Shown piece by piece: positions 53,389 through 64,000 of a stretch of DNA of 64,000 nucleotides (the first letter of the stretch is position 1; every line of letters starts with the position of its first letter). A program made the translations under genes and the position numbers. A model generated the notes under the pieces. The model was not told the DNA's origin. It saw nothing but the letters and a program-made list of their open reading frames with translations, and made no database searches. Source of the stretch: Nematopogon swammerdamellus (taxonomy: Eukaryota > Arthropoda > Insecta > Lepidoptera > Adelidae); NCBI GenBank assembly GCA_946902875.1, contig OX336345.1:18135395-18199394 (forward strand), given 5' to 3'.

Positions 53389-53498
53389 TGTTTTATTTTA
53401 TTTGCGAAGAAACAGCACAAACACGCTAAATATTATACTCAATATATAAACACAAACACATATAGTGTGTCGTTAATATAATAATAACAAAACAACAA
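52936..53498. other. Unassigned, very AT-rich sequence with (TA)n
   Basis: A (TA)n tract lies at about 53357-53385. No gene. Confidence 0.5.
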
Positions 53499-53499
53499 T

Positions 53500-53718
53500 G
53501 TTGGAAAAACATTTGCACAAGACAAATTATCAAGAAGCAAGAAGACATACAGGCAGTTACCCTCTTACTGCATGACTGTGGAAGGACCGTGCCAAGATGA
53601 GAGGTGGTTAATTTATCGCGCTTTAGCACGGTCTCTTGTCCTGATCCCTTAGTCGCCTTTTACGACATTCACGGGGAGGGCCCTATTCTTTTAAGTAGGT
53701 ACCGACCCAACACGGTAC
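53500..53718 (-). mobile_element. Family A element, 5' half, antisense
   Basis: GACAAATTATCAAGAAGCAAG, GTGGAAGGACCGTGCCAAGA, CGCCTTTTACGACATTCACG and ACCGACCCAACACGGTAC. The 3' part and tail are missing. Confidence 0.72.
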
Positions 53719-53721
53719 GAC

Positions 53722-53996
53722 TTTTTGACGTGATGACGTCACGTCTTATAAATTGATGAGCACCGGCTGCACGCACGAAAGCGTGTCACGTTGATATTCA
53801 AAGTTACCATGGAAACGTCTTAAGAAGTAAAACTGTCAAGATCAGACAACAGAAGTTTTGATGGCCAGTCACAAGATGATTAATCTTTCTACTGGAAATA
53901 GAAATTACTGATCTTTGATCTATGTACTACGATTATTCCACGTCATCACGTAAAACTATCGTCCGTAAACCGACTTTACAGACAACCAATTTTTTT
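53722..53996 (-). mobile_element. Family I element, antisense
   Basis: It runs from TTTTTGACGTGATGACGTCA to GACTTTACAGACAACCAATTT, the inverse of 14034-14386. It lacks about 75 bp present in the first copy (the TCTCTATCGC to CACACACAGG stretch). Confidence 0.7.
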
Positions 53997-54059
53997 TTCA
54001 ATGTGGCCATTAGTGGCTATGTACTTGAAAAGAATAGGCCTAGTCTTTTCAAGTACTAA

Positions 54060-54205
54060 GGTTATATAGGTAGTATGCACTTAATTTTTTTAATTCAGAA
54101 AAAGCTTCACGACGACCGAATTCGAACCTCGGACCTTACCGGACAGTAGTTCATAAACTTTCCACAAACCCGAAAATATCGCTAGCTAATTTGCAGGAAA
54201 AGTCT
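54060..54205 (-). mobile_element. tRNA-like SINE, degraded, antisense
   Basis: The minus strand contains a B box GAGGTTCGAATTC (about 54119-54131), then CGTGAAGCTTTTTCTGAATT, as in the SINE at 1-200. The A box is not recognisable. Confidence 0.45.
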
Positions 54206-54214
54206 CTTCGAGAA

Positions 54215-54472
54215 AACGAATGCAATGGTTCGGATTCCACGTAAAACGGTAGGTCCCTTCCCTTCTTACATTACTAGGTGGTAGGGTTCGACCCGCCCGG
54301 GTTGGTACCACCGCACTGAATGAAACGTTTGTGTTTTCCGTCCAGTTCAGTGTAGCCGGCACGACCGAAGGGAAGCACTGACATGGCACCTAGTTTACCC
54401 GGTGTTATGGGCTGATATCACGGATGTTGTAGGTGATGTAGCCAACCGTGTCAGTTTCCATAAAAAAAAATT
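54215..54472 (+). mobile_element. Family B element with tRNA-SINE-like body
   Basis: The 5' part TGGTTCGGATTCCACGTAAA and CGGTAGGTCCCTTCCC is joined to family B, ending in an A-run. A short deletion removes part of the CGGTCGAAACGGCTATG segment. Confidence 0.78.
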
Positions 54473-54845
54473 CTAATAAAACTTACGGGCCCGCGAACAT
54501 CACACCTTGCCTACGCGGGAAAACAAGCCTACATTTACCCACACGCCAGCTAATTTGCCTAAAACTTTACCAAATTAATTTGTAACACGTGACCGAGACC
54601 ATCGCGTATAAAAACTTAATGGCTTATTACAGCTTAATTTATTATTATGTCATTAGCTTGACACTGTTCGCGTGACAGTGCGACTGACATAATGGACACA
54701 AAGAATTCGAAAGTATAGAAGCGTCAACCCGTCAAGCAACGTTGAAGCCATTTTGAATTGTGTGCACAAAGACGGAATAACAATATTGTTTTGTGGAAAT
54801 TGACATTTTTTTCTACACTGCCTACCCTTGGCCATTAAAATTCGT
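54473..54845. other. Unassigned sequence
   Basis: Nothing recognised. Confidence 0.4.
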
Positions 54846-54847
54846 GA

Positions 54848-55035
54848 CCTAGGCGCCATAATTTATTTTGTTCGTGCTGGTTACACTGAAATTGACAGAA
54901 AACACGAACTATTTTCATAGCTATTTCGATCGACCTTTATTCAGATCGGTGGTACCAATTCGGACGGGATGAACCCTGTCACCTAGTGAGATAAGTGAAA
55001 GAACCTAGTTTTATATGGAATCCGAAACATGCGAG
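54848..55035 (-). mobile_element. Family B element, old, antisense
   Basis: TTCGTGCTGGTTACACTGAA, CGATCGACCTTTATTCAG and GATGAACCCTGTCACCTAGTG correspond to family B with many substitutions. It is clearly older than the other copies. Confidence 0.6.
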
Positions 55036-55255
55036 CTAGCCTTAACGGTCGGACTTATACGTCTATGGGTCGGACGATTACCCATCCAAAACCTACCACG
55101 TTCGATGCTACTTATGATCTCTCATCGTAGCGCTAGAAGCTATTAAGATGACCGAGACTAGCTTATTTACAAGTTTGTTAAAGTATGTTCCAGGGTCAGG
55201 CGAAAATACGGATATTGACCCCCAAGCGTTGAGCTCCCTTGCACAAACGTTGAGT

Positions 55256-55266
55256 GTGAAGCGCCA

Positions 55267-55316
<50 letters not shown>

Positions 55317-55368
55317 CGCTTCGTCCGTTACAAACACTGGCGCGTAAGAAAGAGATGGCGCTTCGCAC
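55256..55368. repeat. (CT)22 tract between inverted arms
   Basis: A pure CT run occupies about 55271-55314. It is flanked by GTGAAGCGCCATCTC (55256-55270) and its near inverse GAGATGGCGCTTCGCAC (55352-55368). The arms could bring the repeat into a cruciform or hairpin. Open frames across the run are microsatellite artefacts. Confidence 0.75.
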
Positions 55369-55399
55369 GCGGTACGCCTCGTTCGTGCTAGGGAGCTAG

Positions 55400-57125
55400 T
55401 TCTCAAAGGACAATGTCCTTTTTTCCGCGTTGTCTATAAACACAGTATACGTACTAACAGTCTGATGCAAATTGTGTGCGTCTATAAATTGTGTTGAGGT
55501 TCCAAATTGAATGTTTATGGCAAATCCTTGTTATTGAATTCTTGCACTGAACACGAGCTCACGCGCTAACTTCATTGGACTTGGTGACAAAAATTCTGTT
55601 TACTTTCGAATACGACCCGTGACAACTCCTTTAGGTCCAATATTCGCTTTAATTAAGGTGAAGGTTATTCAATTTGGGAAATTTGTGCCATAAACCTGTC
55701 CGCGTGTTTGGTATTTACAGCTTTTTTAAATAAGTTGCTTTTTACAAATATTTCAGTAGGCTTTTATTAGATATCTACGAATGTAGGCAGTCGTTTAATC
55801 ATAAATAATGGTGATTATAACCACGCCTAATATTTAGAGATAATAAGTGAAAGGTTTGAAGTTCGTGTATGGTACACTTTTCCCCTGTACAAAAGGGGGC
55901 CTTATTGCAACATTACATTTCTTCCAATGAACCTATTACGCAACATAATGTTTTATTCGATTAAAAACATGAAGGTTTCTCAAACGGTCGGACGGTCAAC
56001 TATCCAAAGTCCGACCTTGGGGTGCGCTTTTAAAACATCAACCAAAGAACGGCGGTGCATCGCACAACCACACCGTGCTACCAAGGCTGACCGGATTTAC
56101 TGAAATGTTTCCAAATTTAGTTTTTAATTCCAAAAACGTGCACAATTCACAAACATTTCTGGGGATTCCAATATGGTAACCAAACTCACCATCTCCAATA
56201 TCTCATTAATATTCAACCCGCTTATTATGCACCCCGTAATTCGTAGGACGCCAAAACTAGTTAATTTTTAATTACAATTTTATTACGACGGTGTTCCTGT
56301 CCCATTAAAATTACGACGATGGGTTTATGGAGGTGTAGAATTTCATGCTCCTTCATCAATTAAACATGGGGGCCCCACATTTTTTGTTTTGTTTTAGCGT
56401 AAAGAGAAAATCGGCCTAAATTATATAAAAGATTTCTAAAATCATAATACTAACAGTTATAACGAAGTTTTTATTTCGTTAATTCAATGTCAAGCTTGCG
56501 TACCGGCACAGTACGGAAACGTAAAAAACACTAATATTATTTAAAAAAAAAACAATTAAATGTACCTACAAGTAAAAGTGCACTTAAGTTCTAAAATATT
56601 GTAAATATAGCAGTCACATCAGCTAGCCTTTGTCGCGGAATGAAAAAAGCTTTTCAAAGTTTCCTCACAAAGTGCGACGGGGGTGGACTATATTTTCCAT
56701 CTTCCAGAATTTGATAAAAGCACGCGCGCAGCTACAGCCGCGACGAACGACGACGGCTGCGTATCAAAGGCACACTACTTTCTATTTGCCGGTTCCCCTG
56801 TGGTATTAGCGGATAACAACGTGTGCGTACCGGCGAAAGGGGTAGGCAGTGAGTGCGTAACCCGATGCTGAAAGGGTAGCGCGCTTGTGGAAAATTATTT
56901 TCAAAAATATCAACCTGTTTTATAGTGGTAAGTGTAAAATTGTATATGCCATGATGCCATGTCACATCACTATCCTTTAAATTAAATATTGAGTTTCTTT
57001 ACTAATGCATTCCGCATTCAGCTACACTATATAAAATTTCAAGTTAATAGTTAACCTCGATTGCTCGTTTGGCCACTCACTATATACTACATACTATATA
57101 CATATATACTACTATATACTACACT
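55400..57125. other. Unassigned unique sequence
   Basis: About 1.7 kb with no repeat I recognise. 55990-56360 contains several homeodomain-type TTAATTTTTAATTA strings and mixed GC; 56620-56870 is GC-richer with an open frame (56683-56871) without a motif. This is one of the longest repeat-free stretches and a reasonable place to look for conserved non-coding DNA. Confidence 0.35.
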
Positions 57126-57134
57126 GTATACTAT

Positions 57135-57260
57135 ATTAGTCTCTCCGATAAAGGAAAACATCGCGAGGAAACCGGAAAAATATAATCGTTGTGTGTGATT
57201 GTCTGGAAGAAATCATGTAGCAACAAGTTAGCCTTCCGACGTACAAATACTTTGCTATTA
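57135..57260 (+). mobile_element. SINE body and LINE-type 3' end scraps
   Basis: GATAAAGGAAAACATCGCGAGG and AAACCGG resemble the body of lepidopteran tRNA-derived SINEs. GATTGTCTGGAAGAAATCATG follows directly, resembling the LINE 3' ends. Both are short. Confidence 0.45.
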
Positions 57261-57423
57261 GTCATCTGTACCTAGTACCTACCTACTTTGTCATTAGATA
57301 TTATTGATCTCTAGCTAGATCGAACAAATGTAATATGTATCCAGAACCGAGTCGTGTAACACCATCGAGGAGTTATAATCTGTGGTTAAGTGCTCTGGGA
57401 GTGATTTTGGAATTTAATGTCTA

Positions 57424-57935
57424 ACTAGCTTTTGCCCGCGACTTCGTCCGCGTGGAATTTAAAGATAGAACAGAATTCGAAATTGAAGTTTTTATGTGAC
57501 GTTGATTGGCTTTGGTTTTTCTTGTATTTTATATTCTCTCTCTCCCGTCCATCCATACTATACTTTATTTGATACTGCTGAGCCCTAAGGATATTTAGCG
57601 TGATGGTATTGAACTGCAGTGCTTTGCCTGCAGTTCCTATTCTTGAAATTTACTGAAGAACTCCCTTTCTGTTCCATTTACTATATTCCATTTCCTGCAT
57701 TTACTATAAATTAAACACGCAAACACTGCCCAATTCTTTTAATCTTGCAAACTCTTACAAGGAAAAACTACATCCTTCGAATAACTTGTGTGTAATATAT
57801 TTTATTCTGATATATAAGCTATAGTACTGTAAAGTCTCATCAAAATACGTTCAGTAGTTTTTGCGTGAAAGAGGAACAAAGATCCATACATCCATTCATC
57901 CTCACAAACTTTCGCGTTTATAATATTAGTAGGAA
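57424..57935 (+). repeat. TTGCCCGC-type interspersed repeat, long copy
   Basis: It opens CTAGCTTTTGCCCGCGAC and GTCCGCGTGGAATTT and ends CATTCATCCTCACAAACTTT with TTTATAATATTAGTAGGA. I recognise both ends from dispersed non-coding repeats of moth genomes. The class is uncertain. Confidence 0.55.
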
Positions 57936-58504
57936 GTAGGATAACCGACTTCATCACCTCAAATTAACATTTATCTGTACGTTAAAGGTACATTTCTCGT
58001 ACATTTGACAGAAGCCAGCAGGTACATTTTAGCCCAAGCTGGTGAAATCGGTCGTAAGTCAAAATAAGTAATTTTAGTAGCTCAGACGTATTTACTGCTT
58101 TTATAAAAGGTCCGCACTCTTGCCGTAACATTTTTGATATAAAATGTATTACGTATGTGATGTAAGTTGTCACATCTAACCCCACAGTGACACAACCAGA
58201 TTACACCTCGATCAGTTCCACCCTTGTTTAATATTCTGCTCCTATCGTCCTGTGAACCGTTACCGCAGCCCCGGCCATGCATCCACTTCCCCGCAGAACC
58301 TTTCTGGAGGTTTCTTCTCCCAGGGGTTATTAGAGAAAGATTCGGCACACCTTATCTGGCGCAGAGTGCGGTGGCATTTGTTGTTTTGGAGATTGTAAGG
58401 TGCTTTAATGATAGAAACGAGTGAAATAATTAATTTTGGCTTTTTAAAATACTTGAAAAGATTTTGACATTATTTGCTAGTCCGATTGTACTAAAACATT
58501 GTGG
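57936..58504. other. Unassigned sequence
   Basis: 58200-58400 is GC-richer and has open frames on both strands, none with a motif I can name. Confidence 0.35.
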
Positions 58505-58507
58505 TTG

Positions 58508-58680
58508 TTGTTTATTGATAATTCATATGACAATAAGGCTGCACTCGAACTTGTCACAATTTGTTCTATCCGGTTCGATTACACCCATGAAGAAGAGTCG
58601 GCAACAAACTTCGCAAAGTATTTTTAAGGTGTAAAGGCGGACATATGCAGTGACTTCTTCCAGTCAACCGTTGTATGACT
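58508..58680 (-). mobile_element. Family G LINE 3' end, antisense
   Basis: GTTTATTGATAATTCATATGAC, CTATCCGGTTCGATTACACC and GTAAAGGCGGACATATGCAG. It faces a sense copy at 59045, about 370 bp away. Confidence 0.7.
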
Positions 58681-59044
58681 GGAAGAAGTAGATAGACATT
58701 CAACAATTTAATACATTGGAGAGCCATGTTTATCGTATCGCTGTGTTTATTACATTCGAAATCTCTAATAAAATTAATTAACATTTACACATTTATTTCT
58801 GACTAACATAGTTTCAAAATTTAAAGTGTATATTATTTATTAATTTAGGTACATTTTATATATTTTAAGTTATATTTATACACGAACAGGAAAATATACA
58901 CAATACACAAACTATAACTACCTATCAAATTAAATAGACAAATATAACTAATAAGTTTCAAAATTGCATAATTACATAATTTGGATACATGTCCCTTCCC
59001 TTGCCCCTTACTCAAATTGTAATATAATGTAACTGTCAAACATA
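58681..59044. other. AT-rich spacer between inverted family G copies
   Basis: No other feature recognised. Confidence 0.4.
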
Positions 59045-59210
59045 CAAAGGTTGACTGGAAGAAGTCTCTGCATACATATGTCCGCCTTTACACCTTACAA
59101 AATACTTTGCGAAGTTTGTTGCCGATTCTTCTTCGTGGGTGTAATCGAACCGGATAGAACAAATTGTGACTAGTTCGAGTGTAGTCTTACGCCATAAGAA
59201 TTCTTACTAA
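59045..59210 (+). mobile_element. Family G LINE 3' end
   Basis: AAGGTTGACTGGAAGAAGTC, TATGTCCGCCTTTACACCTT, TTGCGAAGTTTGTTGCCGA and GTAATCGAACCGGATAGAAC. Same subtype as 58508-58680. Confidence 0.7.
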
Positions 59211-60158
59211 ACAAGAAAAGAAAGAAACAGTAAATGAAACCCGAATGTAATCAAAAGTGGTTTGACCAAGCAATGTCGCCTATGAAACAGCCTTAGAGCC
59301 AGTTTAGGCGATAGAAGTGTTTAATAAATACACGATCTCGCGGGCACAGTATTGGTAACATCTTCATGCATTGTTTTTTATGTATATCTACCTGTAACCT
59401 ATTGTGCCTGAACATGTGCCTGACTTATAAACACTTTTTTTATTTTTTTATTTTCATTTGATTTGAACCCTCAATATTGAAATATGACGAGCTTCCTCTC
59501 AGTATCCTCTTAATTCTGGCATTACTTCCCATAATATGGCGTTTTACAAAATACTGCGTTTTTATTCATTTCATTTGCCGGCTCTATTCTTATTATGTTC
59601 AAACTCGACCGCTTACGAAAATACGCTCGACTGCTTCATTTGAATAAAATCACACCATTGCATTTACTCCGACATATTCAAAACGCGACGTCCTAAAAAT
59701 AAAAATAATCCCGAATAATAATATAATACAATTACATCGAACACACGAACGCACTTTCCTCTTGTTTTCCATTTATCAGTCAATAAATATGATAAAAGTT
59801 ACGCGAACTTCGCCTCGCGAGGGAGTCGTTTTCCCTATTGTTTATTTTATGTGAATGTTTTATTGATATATCGCGCTGTATTGCAAGTTATTCTTTTTTT
59901 TTCGAAAAAAGGGGGCCGCTGAAAATGGCACTCAATATTTTAATAATGCATGTAAAATGTGTACACATTCAATTTTCCACTGGTAGAGAATAAGTAAAAA
60001 TGCATGTCTACTTTACTATATTTTTCTATCTGTCTGTCTGTTTATAAGCATTTAGCAAAGAGTTTTTTAAAATAATTTTTTTAGACAATGCGGGCATTAA
60101 ATTTCGCATGGTCACCATCTGACTTTTCAACTACGTCAATAGGCTCGAGTTTTCCAGG
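59211..60158. other. Unassigned sequence
   Basis: No repeat or gene recognised. 59470-59860 is unique-looking and moderately CpG-bearing. Confidence 0.35.
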
Positions 60159-60159
60159 G

Positions 60160-60286
60160 ACCCACTCAAACATACACACAAAATTTTATCCAAATCGGTC
60201 CAGCCGTTTAGGCGGAGTTGGGTGACAAACACACGTACAGAAGAATTATATATATAAGGATATATATATATATATATATATATATG
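60160..60286 (+). repeat. Interspersed repeat ending in a TA microsatellite
   Basis: AATCGGTCCAGCCGTTTAGG, then GACAAACACACGTACAGAAG, is a string I recognise as widely dispersed in insect genomes. A (TA)n run follows at about 60260-60285. Confidence 0.5.
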
Positions 60287-60820
60287 TTGGTGTGTGTCTA
60301 TACAACCACCGAAGACGAAGGCGAGGCTTCGGTTTATCAATTAGTGTGAGGCGGGTTGGCAGCTCTTTAACTTCACTTAGTACATCATGATAATTTTGAT
60401 TGAGCGTTCTTGAGTTTATAAGCGGTTTTGTTCATTTTAAGGCGCCAACTAACGCCACATGTGGATTTTTGAAGAAGTAGCCCGTGATAACTAGAACAAT
60501 CTAAAGACTAAAGACTACTGAAAAATATAGAACAATTCTTTGTCTATCGATCACACGTTTTTGGTTGTAAAAAAAAACAACAACAACAATTCAGAAACTA
60601 AAGAGAATTTGAATTAAATTTTTATAGCAAAATGACGCCATCTGTTTTATCTATCGATCAGTTTTAACGCGAAGGATCGCAATTTATAAAAAAAAACCTT
60701 ATGAAAACTACGAGTACCACGCGCTACGCCGCCGTGGCGTTACTAGACGTCTTAATATGTGCTTAAGAACATACAAAGTCTTTTGCTAGTACCTAATTAG
60801 ATTCACTAATATAGTGCGAC
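60287..60820. other. Unassigned sequence
   Basis: Nothing recognised. Confidence 0.35.
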
Positions 60821-60824
60821 AGTC

Positions 60825-60992
60825 AAACATTCAAAGGTCGACTGGAAGAAGTCACTGCAAGGCATAAGTTCGCCTTTACATCTTAATAAAACCCTGCGAA
60901 GTTTCTAGCCGATCGTGGGTGTAATCGAACAGAACAAATTGTGACAAGTTTCTGTGCAGTCTTACCGTCATGAATGCCAATAAACAACAAAG
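60825..60992 (+). mobile_element. Family G LINE 3' end
   Basis: GGTCGACTGGAAGAAGTCACT, AAGTTCGCCTTTACATCTTA, GCGAAGTTTCTAGCCGATCG and CCAATAAACAACAA. More diverged than the pair at 58.5-59.2 kb. Confidence 0.65.
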
Positions 60993-61468
60993 GTAATTTA
61001 AGTAAGTGTTGAAAATCCATTCGTCTATTTTGGCAGTTACAAAAAGAAAAGTGCATTCAATTTCACACAGAATTAAATTATTTTAATTTTGGTATATTTT
61101 CGGGACCGTCTTGCATGATGGATGAAGTTCCGTTTATTGGCACCTCAAAGGAACTAATAACAATACATTTCGGTAAACAAAAACACCACGATAAAACCAG
61201 TACATCTTCAATGAATACAACGTTGACTGGAAGAAATCGCTTGGTAATAAAAGTTTATTTTTGAGAGAACAGTTTTTCTATTTTTCGTTCCACAACCAAT
61301 CAGTATATGATATGTGTTCGCAGAAAGCTGGTAAAACTAAACATAAAATCTTAATAATTATGAAATTACTTTTTATTCTAACAGTTTTGTCATCGTCAAA
61401 TCACTACACCGATTTGTCTGCGAAATATAAATAAATAAATGAATAAAATCCACTACATTAGTGCAGTA
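60993..61468. other. Unassigned AT-rich sequence
   Basis: A short LINE-like string GTTGACTGGAAGAAATCGC lies at about 61222-61240; otherwise nothing. Confidence 0.4.
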
Positions 61469-61469
61469 C

Positions 61470-61765
61470 CTTCTACCTGAGCTCCCCAAAGCCAGTCCGC
61501 CAGCCGCCAAGCAAACACCGCCGCAGGGTAAGCGTCCCAATATCCGGCAGAACGGCTATGTTTACTTACTGTAAACTCACATGACAGTTAACTTAATGGC
61601 CGCAATAACATAGTGACAGGCGCGGCGTTGGTGGCATGTTGAATAAGGACCTCGAGGGAAATCGAACAGTGCCGTCTGTGTGAGGCTAGTTAGCAGACGG
61701 TAGGCGCGCTCGCCCTTACGGGGGCGTGGCTGGATAGAAGTTAATTGAAAAGGTTTTAAGTTGCG
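61470..61765. promoter_or_regulatory. CpG-rich unique patch with a GC box
   Basis: No repeat matches. It includes GGGGGCGTGGC (about 61719-61730), an Sp/KLF-type site, and CG-dense stretches such as GACGGTAGGCGCGCTCGCCC. It is a candidate enhancer or promoter only. Confidence 0.3.
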
Positions 61766-61859
61766 ACAGGTGAGGTATAGCAGTTTGGAAGTTTGGTTAA
61801 AGGGTTATATTGCTATTATTACGTCTACGAAAGCAATTTTTTTTTTATTGTTTACTTAA

Positions 61860-62196
61860 CTTACCGTACCGTGTGGGCCCGGTACTTAAAAAGAATAGCC
61901 CCACTGCATCTCTCCCCGTGCATGTCGTAAAAGGCGACTAAGGGATAAGGACAAGATGCCGTGCTAAAGGGCGACGGGCTCGCCACCTCTCACCTTAGCA
62001 TGGTACTTCCACCGAGTCATGCAGTAGTTGGGTCTTCGTGCCTTACTTGCTGCTTGATCGATTGAATCTTGTTCGAATAGTTTGCGAAACGTGGTGGTCG
62101 GTGTTGCGCTGTACCAGAGTTCTTGCAGCACAACACCGATTACTCTGCTTACCCCGATTGTCGGGATTCAGCGTGTGTGATATGTATGTATGTTAG
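61860..62196 (+). mobile_element. Family A element, full length
   Basis: It runs from the ACCGTACCGTGTGGGCCCG head to CGTGTGTGATATGTATGTATG. It belongs to the subtype with TTGATCGATTGAATCTTGTTC in the middle, shared with 5930, 33538 and 62775. Confidence 0.85.
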
Positions 62197-62377
62197 CTTC
62201 TTTTAACATCTTTCGATTTAAGGGGGAGCAGATTTTATTGCAAGATAGGCAGTTTTACATATTTTGCCGTTTCTGAAAAAACTAACCGACTCGTAGTTAC
62301 GGGAATTTGAAAACCCACGTGCACTAAGTTCAACTGAATGTCTGATATGCATAATTCTATACTTAGTGAACCACTAC

Positions 62378-62548
62378 TTTTTTATGGATAGCGCGACATG
62401 TGGCATCGTTTCACCTACAAGTAGGTGTCTAACTATGTCCATGGACATTCTGTGATGCACGGGGATTGCGAATGCCATGCCGATCTGACAGGAGCCTTTT
62501 CGCGCCCCTCCTGAAAAACCCCCAGGCTGTACTTGGATGGAAATAGAT
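62378..62548 (-). pseudogene. Jockey-like LINE 3' end, antisense
   Basis: TATGGATAGCGCGACATGTGG, TTTCACCTACAAGTAGGTGTC and CATGGACATTCTGTGATGCAC match the end of 40157-41983 closely, then a short piece of the C-terminal frame. Confidence 0.8.
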
Positions 62549-62774
62549 GAAGCCCGTGCTTTCAATAGCAAACGAAATCGGCGACGATATTTGTGGAATA
62601 TTGTCTGTAAAGACTGCCTGTTTGTTACTTGTTGTTTTGTTCTCTTAAATGTTCCACTTCAGTAAATTGACAATCTGGAATAGCAGAGTGCGGTAACTGC
62701 CGAGAGGACTTAGCAAATACGCGCAATTTTGCCGAAAAAATCATTACAATAGTTAATTAAAGAAATTAAAATTA

Positions 62775-63110
62775 CCGTACCGTGTGGGGCCGGCACTTAA
62801 AAAGAATAGCCCCACTGCATCTCTTCCCATGCATAAAAGGCGACTAAGGGATAAGGACAAGATGCCGTGCTAAAGGGCGACAGGCTCGGTACTTCTCACC
62901 TTGGAACGGTACTTCAACCGAGTCATACGGCAAGTGGGTCTTCGTGCCATACTTGCTGCTTGATCGATTGAATCTTGTTCGAATACTTTGCGAAACGTGG
63001 TGGTCGGTTTTGTGCTGCAATTTACCAGAGTTCTTGCGTCACGACACCGATTACTCTGCTTACCCCGATTGTCGGGATTCAGCGTGTGTGATATGTATGT
63101 ATGTATTAAT
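62775..63110 (+). mobile_element. Family A element, full length
   Basis: Same subtype and orientation as 61860-62196, about 600 bp away. The head has lost ten bases between CCCATGCAT and AAAAGGCGA. Confidence 0.85.
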
Positions 63111-63458
63111 TTTTGTGTCGCAAATCGAACATTTAAAATTTAAGAAATGCCACCTCCGTCCTTAGCACCATGCCTCCTTCATGCTCAGGGCTTGAGGAGG
63201 ATTTATTATATTCTTAGTAAGTTTGTTTTGTTTTATTTAGTTATTTTTGTTATATTATATTAGTCAGTTTCTTCTTATAAGTAGTTTAGTTTAGTATTAA
63301 TTTAATTTTTGATTGAGATAATTGGGATTTTTTTTCAATATTACTTTGGAATAATAAATAGAAACTCTATAATCTGTAACGGTACTGTATTACATTTATA
63401 ATCCTTTATTGTCCCTTAATTATCCATCTGAATTTCCTCGTGTCTACAGCTAATAAAA
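63111..63458. other. Unassigned AT-rich sequence
   Basis: 63150-63400 resembles a LINE 3' UTR in composition and ends near AATAATAAATAGAAACTC, but no diagnostic string is present. Confidence 0.3.
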
Positions 63459-63459
63459 C

Positions 63460-63665
63460 CACTATCCGACTGGCAACACTAAAGATGGCGAGCGAAACGA
63501 TCTGCTGAATGCGACGCGACGCACATTATTGGCGGTCCAAACCCTAACCAAATTGTAAATAGCGCACGGTTAGCTCGCTATATTTGTACGGACGTGGAAA
63601 TGGAAAAAGGTGAATGCAGGGAGGTGAAAGAAAAGAGAGATTTTTCCGTAGTAACACCTACTTTT
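63460..63665. promoter_or_regulatory. Candidate promoter or enhancer
   Basis: A unique CpG-richer patch with TGGCAACACTA (about 63471-63481), AAGATGGCG (63482-63490) resembling a YY1/Pho site, and an inverted CCAAT box (ATTGGCGG, about 63529-63536). No TATA box or exon can be defined. Confidence 0.35.
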
Positions 63666-64000
63666 TAGTGGTTGTCATGTATGGTTAGATTAGGTTAGTC
63701 GATTTGTACAGTTACCCCACTTGGTCATGCGGTTGCACGTTAGACACTTTAGGACACATACAACAATAACAGTTAATGTAATAGTTACGATTAAATTTAT
63801 TCTGGTAAGAAAATACTCAACGACCTGTTGTTTGAATTTTCCGTAATCATAATAATTGTTCAATCCACAGTGTGGCCGTGGTAAGACGACCGCCGATAAG
63901 GACGACAGGCCAAAAGAAGACGGGCCCTATCGCTGTTCTATTGTTCAATCAATAGCAAATTTAGATATTTACACATTTTCAATAATTTTCAATTTTAATT
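63666..64000. other. Unassigned sequence to the window end
   Basis: Nothing recognised. Confidence 0.4.

Noticed and set aside
55148..55399. Frame of 83 codons with a long Leu-Ser run, and its antisense Arg-Glu frames
   Set aside because: The run is the CT microsatellite read in frame; the flanks show no family motif.

Overview
The window looks like a stretch of nuclear genome from an insect, most likely a moth or butterfly (Lepidoptera). It is AT-rich, I see no intact host gene, and almost every recognisable segment belongs to an interspersed repeat family. The Lepidoptera call is an inference. It rests on repeat signatures I recognise from published moth and butterfly genomes: the terminal string GTGCGAGTCGGACTCGC, the string TTGCCCGCGGCTTCGCTCGCG, LINE 3' ends reading TTGACTGGAAGAA...AAGTCCGCC, and the foldback start AACCGACTTCAAAAAAGGAG. 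No ORF reads as a cellular protein. The protein-like segments are pieces of retrotransposons: a Jockey-like LINE with one in-frame stop (40157-41983), a CR1-like LINE 3' end (35863-36270), RTE-like C-termini, and scattered pieces of one C-terminal retroelement domain carrying the motif SLAIQRGNAASVLGT.

Layout. 1-7 kb: tRNA-derived SINEs, a cluster of short retroelements (5.1-6.1 kb) with two unusual palindromes, and an array of 68-bp units (6.3-7.06 kb). 7-16 kb: a TTAA-flanked inverted-repeat element (7834-8137), two oppositely oriented foldback elements (10436-10866 and 14579-15042), and a short retroelement with a 13-bp target-site duplication (11628-11954). 16-25.5 kb: unique stretches, then two non-autonomous DNA transposons with 8-bp target duplications of hAT type (18197-21029 and 24689-25415). 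25-40 kb: mainly AT-rich unassigned DNA with short retroelement copies. 40-42 kb: the Jockey-like LINE. 42-51 kb: AT-rich DNA and a second 68-bp-unit region, where two oppositely oriented arrays flank a retroelement C-terminal domain (48.56-50.1 kb). 51-64 kb: more unique sequence, including CpG-rich patches near 51.6-52.06, 52.73-52.93, 61.47-61.76 and 63.46-63.66 kb that could be promoters or enhancers of genes outside the window.

Repeat families named here. Family A: about 327 bp, a GC-rich head, ending in (TATG)n. Family B: ends in CATAAAAAA; some copies carry the same head as A and others a tRNA-SINE-like body, so the families share modules. Family B': related to B by position and ending, different body. 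Family C: begins TTTAGGGTTCCGTA, has a GTCT/GTCC tract, ends with a short hairpin and GGCCGGTTTTTT. Family D: foldback element with 77-bp palindrome arms. Family F: ends GCGGAGCCGCGGGCACAGCT. Family G: LINE 3' ends of the TTGACTGGAAGAA type. Family I: about 350 bp between TTGGTTGTCTGTAAAGTCGG and TGACGTGATGACGTCA-like ends.

I found no gene cluster or new protein system. The most informative signals are structural: the modular SINE-like families, the exact target-site duplications, the one-base-loop palindromes, and a 19-bp core (GCGAGGCCGAAGGCCGAGC) shared by the 68-bp arrays and one foldback element.
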